The notes under the pieces were generated by a model that worked only from the letters and a program-made list of their open reading frames with translations, was not told the DNA's origin and ran no database searches. From assembly GCF_900143025.1 (NCBI RefSeq), contig NZ_FRCT01000003.1, forward strand, positions 1-64,000: DNA of 64,000 nt, written 5' to 3'. The translations under genes and the position numbers were made by a program. This stretch comes from Ruminococcus flavefaciens (lineage in GTDB: Bacteria; Bacillota; Clostridia; Oscillospirales; Ruminococcaceae). Below are positions 61,016 through 64,000 of this stretch, piece by piece. The first letter of the stretch is position 1; each line of letters begins with the position of its first letter.

Positions 61016-62431
61016 ATGTTTGATAAAATGGAATGGTACATGAAACACGCCAAAAAGCTGGATAAGAAGTATTATGCCAAAGGCGAGTCGATTTATGTTC
61101 TGCATCGCAGAACACTACAAACAGCAAAAAGTATAATCGACCTTATCAATGATATTCCAGCCGACGATCTGTTCCTTGAGCTGTATATGCTTGTCAAGGA
61201 TAAGGAATTTGGAAGTTTTGTAGGCAGATACCAGTATGTATTGGAAATAGCTAAGGAAAAGCCCGATACTTTCGCCGAACAGCTATACGAATTCTATCTG
61301 AAAATGTCTGCGGACATAAAGAAGAACAATTATTATCAGGGGTTCTTTGAGTTTATGTCCTATTTTCAGAATGAAGATATGCGAGCTATGGACGCAAAAC
61401 GGCAGCTCGTTTATCGGGCTTATGTCAATCTGCTGATGAATCAGACAGAATTTTTACGCAGGAACAAGTTTGAACTGAATAAAATGGTCGCCGGTGTGAC
61501 AACAAAGGGCGAGTTGATCGAGGTTGATGACATCTGTCCGAGCCTGGACTTCTGCGTTCATGAAATAGAGCATATAGCACTCATGACACCTGATAAGCTA
61601 ACACCTGATACCATGTTAAAAGTGTATGCTAAGCGTGGCTATAAGGTCAATTCGTGGGAAGATACGGAGATTCTTCGTGTTACACAACAGCTCCACACCA
61701 ATGTAGTGGCGTATTTAACTCCATACATCAATGAATTTACGATAGATATTATCCCACAGGCAAGTTTCAGTCCTGTCCTCAGAGAGTATCTGAAAGATGT
61801 TCCGGTCTTAGTTAAAAACAGCGATGCTTTCAAAGAAACCCTCTGTCACCGTCGCAAAACGCTCTCTGCAAACGGATTGAAGATTCATTTTGAAAACAGC
61901 ACTTTCACAAAAGATGTGCTGCTCAAAGAGATTTATCATAACGGTGCGATCATATGCCTTTACCGAATAGAAACTACTCAGGGTGAAACGGCAGGCTTCT
62001 ATAATACGCAGACAAAGCAATTCGTTTCGATGTTCACACACACCGAGGAACAAACTACTCTGTTGGGAAACTATATCGAGAATACGATTCTATGGTGTTA
62101 TGCGGCATTTGTAGGATCGGATACAAGTATTCTGCCGACCGCAGCGTCCTATAACGAGTACCTCAGCGATCCAAACGCAGAGATCACATTCACTTCAATC
62201 GGTGGGAAGCTGAGAGTTCCAACGGAAACCAAGCATATCCGTACCATTGCAGGAGATGACCGCTATGAAACCGAGGTCAAGCATATAAGCGGTTATATCC
62301 GTAAGCTGCCGGACGGACAGAAGGCTTCGGAACGGGCGGTAACTCTTGCTCAGTCGCTCGGTTATGACCTTGCAGACAATGAAACCTATGTACAGCCGTT
62401 TGAACGGTCAAGCTGGATAATCAGGAAATAA
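61016..62431 (+). CDS. Orphan protein of about 471 residues
   Basis: No family recognised. It is soluble; residues about 1-215 are helical and charged, residues about 215-400 are mixed, and the last about 60 form a separate motif ('KHISGYIRKLPDGQKASERAVTLAQSLGYDLADNETYVQPF') that resembles a C-terminal segment seen in some phage and element proteins. 'FCVHEIEHIAL' has an H-E-x-x-H run that recalls a metal site, but the context is not that of a known protease. The ATG is chosen (GGAG 9 nt ahead); an ATG 15 nt earlier is possible. Own promoter and terminator: probable cargo. Confidence 0.75.
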   Translation: MFDKMEWYMKHAKKLDKKYYAKGESIYVLHRRTLQTAKSIIDLINDIPADDLFLELYMLVKDKEFGSFVGRYQYVLEIAKEKPDTFAEQLYEFYLKMSADIKKNNYYQGFFEFMSYFQNEDMRAMDAKRQLVYRAYVNLLMNQTEFLRRNKFELNKMVAGVTTKGELIEVDDICPSLDFCVHEIEHIALMTPDKLTPDTMLKVYAKRGYKVNSWEDTEILRVTQQLHTNVVAYLTPYINEFTIDIIPQASFSPVLREYLKDVPVLVKNSDAFKETLCHRRKTLSANGLKIHFENSTFTKDVLLKEIYHNGAIICLYRIETTQGETAGFYNTQTKQFVSMFTHTEEQTTLLGNYIENTILWCYAAFVGSDTSILPTAASYNEYLSDPNAEITFTSIGGKLRVPTETKHIRTIAGDDRYETEVKHISGYIRKLPDGQKASERAVTLAQSLGYDLADNETYVQPFERSSWIIRK

Positions 62432-62436
62432 TTATT

Positions 62437-62473
62437 ACAAGGGGGCTTTTGCGCAATGCAGAAGCCCTCTTGT
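62437..62473. terminator. Terminator between orphan gene and SRAP gene
   Basis: ACAAG-x-GGGCTT / AAGCCC-x-CTTGT stem between convergent genes. Confidence 0.7.
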
Positions 62474-62495
62474 TATCTATGAAGGAGATAATATT

Positions 62496-63182
62496 CTATG
62501 TCTGCATAAACGCAGGTTTCGGCTCAGGATAGTCCTTTGCTTTCTCCATAACCATGTTCGTCAGAGCCTTCTTCGCTATCCTGCTGGGATCACCATCAGG
62601 ACGCACCCACTCACGCAAGCTGTCTTTGCCGAGGATAAGGGGCATTCGGTCATGGATAGAGCTTACGGGTTCGACCGATTCTCTTGTTATCACGGCAAAC
62701 ATCGGTATCTGGACACCTCTATGCTCCTCAAAGCGGTACAGTCCTGCAAGGTATGTGATCTCAGCCCCTTCCGGCTGTATCGCATACTTTTCTTTTTTGA
62801 TGTTCCGCTGTTCATTTGCGTTATGGTAGCCGACCTCAGAGGGCGGTATGCCCCATTCGTAGTACCACGATGCTGGTATCACGCATCTCCGCCTGAACCA
62901 AGAGTCTTTCCATACGGGCTTCTGGTCCGCTGTTTCGATACGGCAATTGATAAGCGGTTTTGATGATTGTTCGACCGTGAAACCCCATATCATCGGGAAC
63001 ACAGCCATATTGCCTTGCTTGTTCGGAGCGAACACCGCTGCCATATCGGTAGGACGGATATTGCCCGACATTGTTTTAGGCTTTGACATAGCGTTCATCA
63101 TGCTAAATGCAAGCGGGAGTTGTTGAGCTTTATCTATTATTGGCGATAAAGACTTATAATCTGCATAAAACCAAGTACACAT
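62496..63182 (-). CDS. SOS response-associated peptidase (HMCES/YedK family)
   Basis: A 228-residue SRAP protein. The catalytic Cys2 directly follows the start Met (removed for activity). 'NCRIETADQKP' (Asn), 'RRCVIPASWYYEWG' (Glu) and 'SSIHDRMPLIL' (His) complete the site. The family forms a covalent thiazolidine link to abasic sites in single-stranded DNA and shields them. In a conjugative element it may protect incoming single strands. The gene is directly upstream of nothing else in its strand; the endonuclease gene ends 24 nt before it, so both may share a transcript. Confidence 0.93.
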   Translation of the reverse strand: MCTWFYADYKSLSPIIDKAQQLPLAFSMMNAMSKPKTMSGNIRPTDMAAVFAPNKQGNMAVFPMIWGFTVEQSSKPLINCRIETADQKPVWKDSWFRRRCVIPASWYYEWGIPPSEVGYHNANEQRNIKKEKYAIQPEGAEITYLAGLYRFEEHRGVQIPMFAVITRESVEPVSSIHDRMPLILGKDSLREWVRPDGDPSRIAKKALTNMVMEKAKDYPEPKPAFMQT

Positions 63183-63205
63183 GATAGCATAGCTCCTTTA
63201 CATCA

Positions 63206-64000
63206 TTATGTTGGGTTACACCTTTTACATGGTGAATAGCCTTGTTCGATTACCTCATCTATATTACCTGTGAACTCTTGCTTGTTGTGTTCCGCCATAT
63301 CTTCAACCGAGGAACACCACGGATAATGGATTTTCTTCGTGTTTTTGTTTAGTATATAAGTCTGAGAAACATCATCTTTTGTACCTGGAATTGATCTATC
63401 ATCTGCAATTTGCGATTCTTCTTCCACATAATTATCAAGCACGATGTCGCTATCCGTATCGAGCCAGTTGTCACCAGTTGCATAGTCTATCCCCACTCCT
63501 GGCTGAGAATTATAGCAGAACACATTGAAACATATTCCTTGACCATTATCCTCAACAGACAATCCCTCCATAAGAACGCCTGTTGCAACCAAATTTTCAC
63601 CTTCAAAGACAGGCGTAACTCTATACATTACATGATTCCCAGTCGATCTGATATAATCAGCCGTTTTGTTTTCAAACGGCAGCATACCTTGAGTATTCAT
63701 GTATCTGGTGCCTGTTATCAAGTTGCTTAGGTTCGCATTTTCGCCTGTGAGCTGATAGCCGATCAAGTGACAACGGTTGTACAAGTATTTTCCTTCAACA
63801 AAATCATACTTGCTTATCTGCCAGCCGGAGGGCTTTATCATTCCTATGCCCTCTCTTTCAGCAGTCGGCATCATATCAAGTGATATGCAGGCTATACAAG
63901 CACCACAGCGACCCAATTCATCAAGATTAGGATAAAACTCATACGAGCTTATGATAATTTCATCGGGTGTAAAGAACGGTATATTATCATTTACAACATA
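63206..64000 (-). CDS. DNA/RNA non-specific endonuclease (5' partial)
   Basis: The frame is open to the window edge, so the N-terminus (likely with signal or TM) is missing. 'ELGRCGACIACISLDMMPTAEREGIG', 'KPSGW' and the catalytic region YNRCHLIGYQL (DRGH-like His) with 'NLITGTRYMNTQGMLPFENKTADYI' (metal-binding Asn) mark a NUC1/EndA-type nuclease. The C-terminal about 45 residues ('KIHYPWCSSVEDM', 'GYSPCKRCNP') form a Cys-rich zinc module. In DNA-transfer elements such nucleases are secreted or surface-bound; the role here is open. The apparent start at 63916 is only a TTG inside the domain. Confidence 0.88.
   Translation of the reverse strand, partial: YVVNDNIPFFTPDEIIISSYEFYPNLDELGRCGACIACISLDMMPTAEREGIGMIKPSGWQISKYDFVEGKYLYNRCHLIGYQLTGENANLSNLITGTRYMNTQGMLPFENKTADYIRSTGNHVMYRVTPVFEGENLVATGVLMEGLSVEDNGQGICFNVFCYNSQPGVGIDYATGDNWLDTDSDIVLDNYVEEESQIADDRSIPGTKDDVSQTYILNKNTKKIHYPWCSSVEDMAEHNKQEFTGNIDEVIEQGYSPCKRCNPT

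Larger units (their letters stand above)
42903..64000. mobile_element. Integrative conjugative/mobilizable element (left end, partial)
   Basis: From the integrase rightward the genes are typical of Tn1549-like Bacillota elements: int, xis, sigma-like factor, XRE, WYL, mobC, relaxase, ssb, parA, parB, helicase and many small unknown genes. Higher GC and different codon choice than the left flank also support transfer. The left end lies between mtnN and int (42903-43144). VirB4, VirD4 and other T4SS genes and the right end are not in the window, so the exact class and size are open. Confidence 0.85.

Overview
The window looks like a chromosome segment of a rumen or gut Ruminococcus (Bacillota), close to R. 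flavefaciens or R. albus. Direct evidence: at least four proteins carry paired dockerin-type EF-hands (the multi-EF-hand protein after the ECF sigma factor, the CE3/CE15 esterase, the GH43 arabinanase and a cohesin-like protein). There is also an LPxTG protein with its own sortase, low-GC DNA, strong AAGGAGG ribosome binding sites and textbook TTGACA-17-TATAAT promoters. The genus is inferred from these families; no 16S gene is present.

Chromosomal part (1 to about 42.9 kb). It opens with a BspA-type leucine-rich repeat surface protein (cut by the window edge). Next come an ECF sigma factor and a co-directional membrane-anchored, anti-sigma-like segment that runs in frame, without a stop, into a secreted multi-EF-hand protein with its own strong internal start. 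A CE3-dockerin-CE15 bifunctional hemicellulose esterase follows, then a sortase plus LPxTG substrate split by an in-frame TAG, and an eight-repeat Ig-like secreted protein. Housekeeping and signalling genes come next: TIM-barrel protein, YqeG phosphatase, VanW, two paralogous c-di-GMP enzymes (one EAL, one GGDEF), and an RR-HK-ABC-permease module of the peptide-sensing type. A cobalamin riboswitch heads a minus-strand operon: exported CbiK-type chelatase, duplicated-domain lipoprotein, BtuF-like binding protein, FecCD permease, ATPase and EamA transporter. After it lie a GH43 arabinanase with ricin-type CBM and dockerin, a clostripain-like membrane protease, tRNA-Leu(UAA) and tRNA-Pro(CGG), a MORN-repeat protein, a sodium:solute symporter, a cohesin-like/dockerin protein and MTA/SAH nucleosidase.

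Mobile part (about 42.9 kb to the window end). A tyrosine integrase with excisionase marks the left end of an integrative and conjugative or mobilizable element. Integrase-proximal TTCTACCA repeats probably are arm-type sites. The element carries a sigma-like factor, XRE and WYL regulators, a small DUF4314-like protein, a hairpin-rich probable oriT followed by MobC and a MOBP relaxase, SSB, ParA, ParB, a DEAH helicase, an exported single-TM protein and many small conserved-looking genes. Further right are genes with their own promoters that look like cargo: a PfkB sugar kinase, a small helix-hairpin-helix-like protein plus NYN-domain putative nuclease, and a large orphan protein. The window ends in an SRAP (HMCES/YedK) DNA-damage protein and a truncated DNA/RNA non-specific endonuclease. 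No type IV secretion genes or right attachment site are seen, so the element continues beyond the window.

Most interesting points: the internal start and read-through fusion behind the ECF sigma factor, the amber-split LPxTG protein, the riboswitch-controlled exported chelatase, the hairpin-dense non-coding region next to xis, the probable oriT, the divergent ssb promoter with paired repeats, and the HhH-NYN cargo pair.
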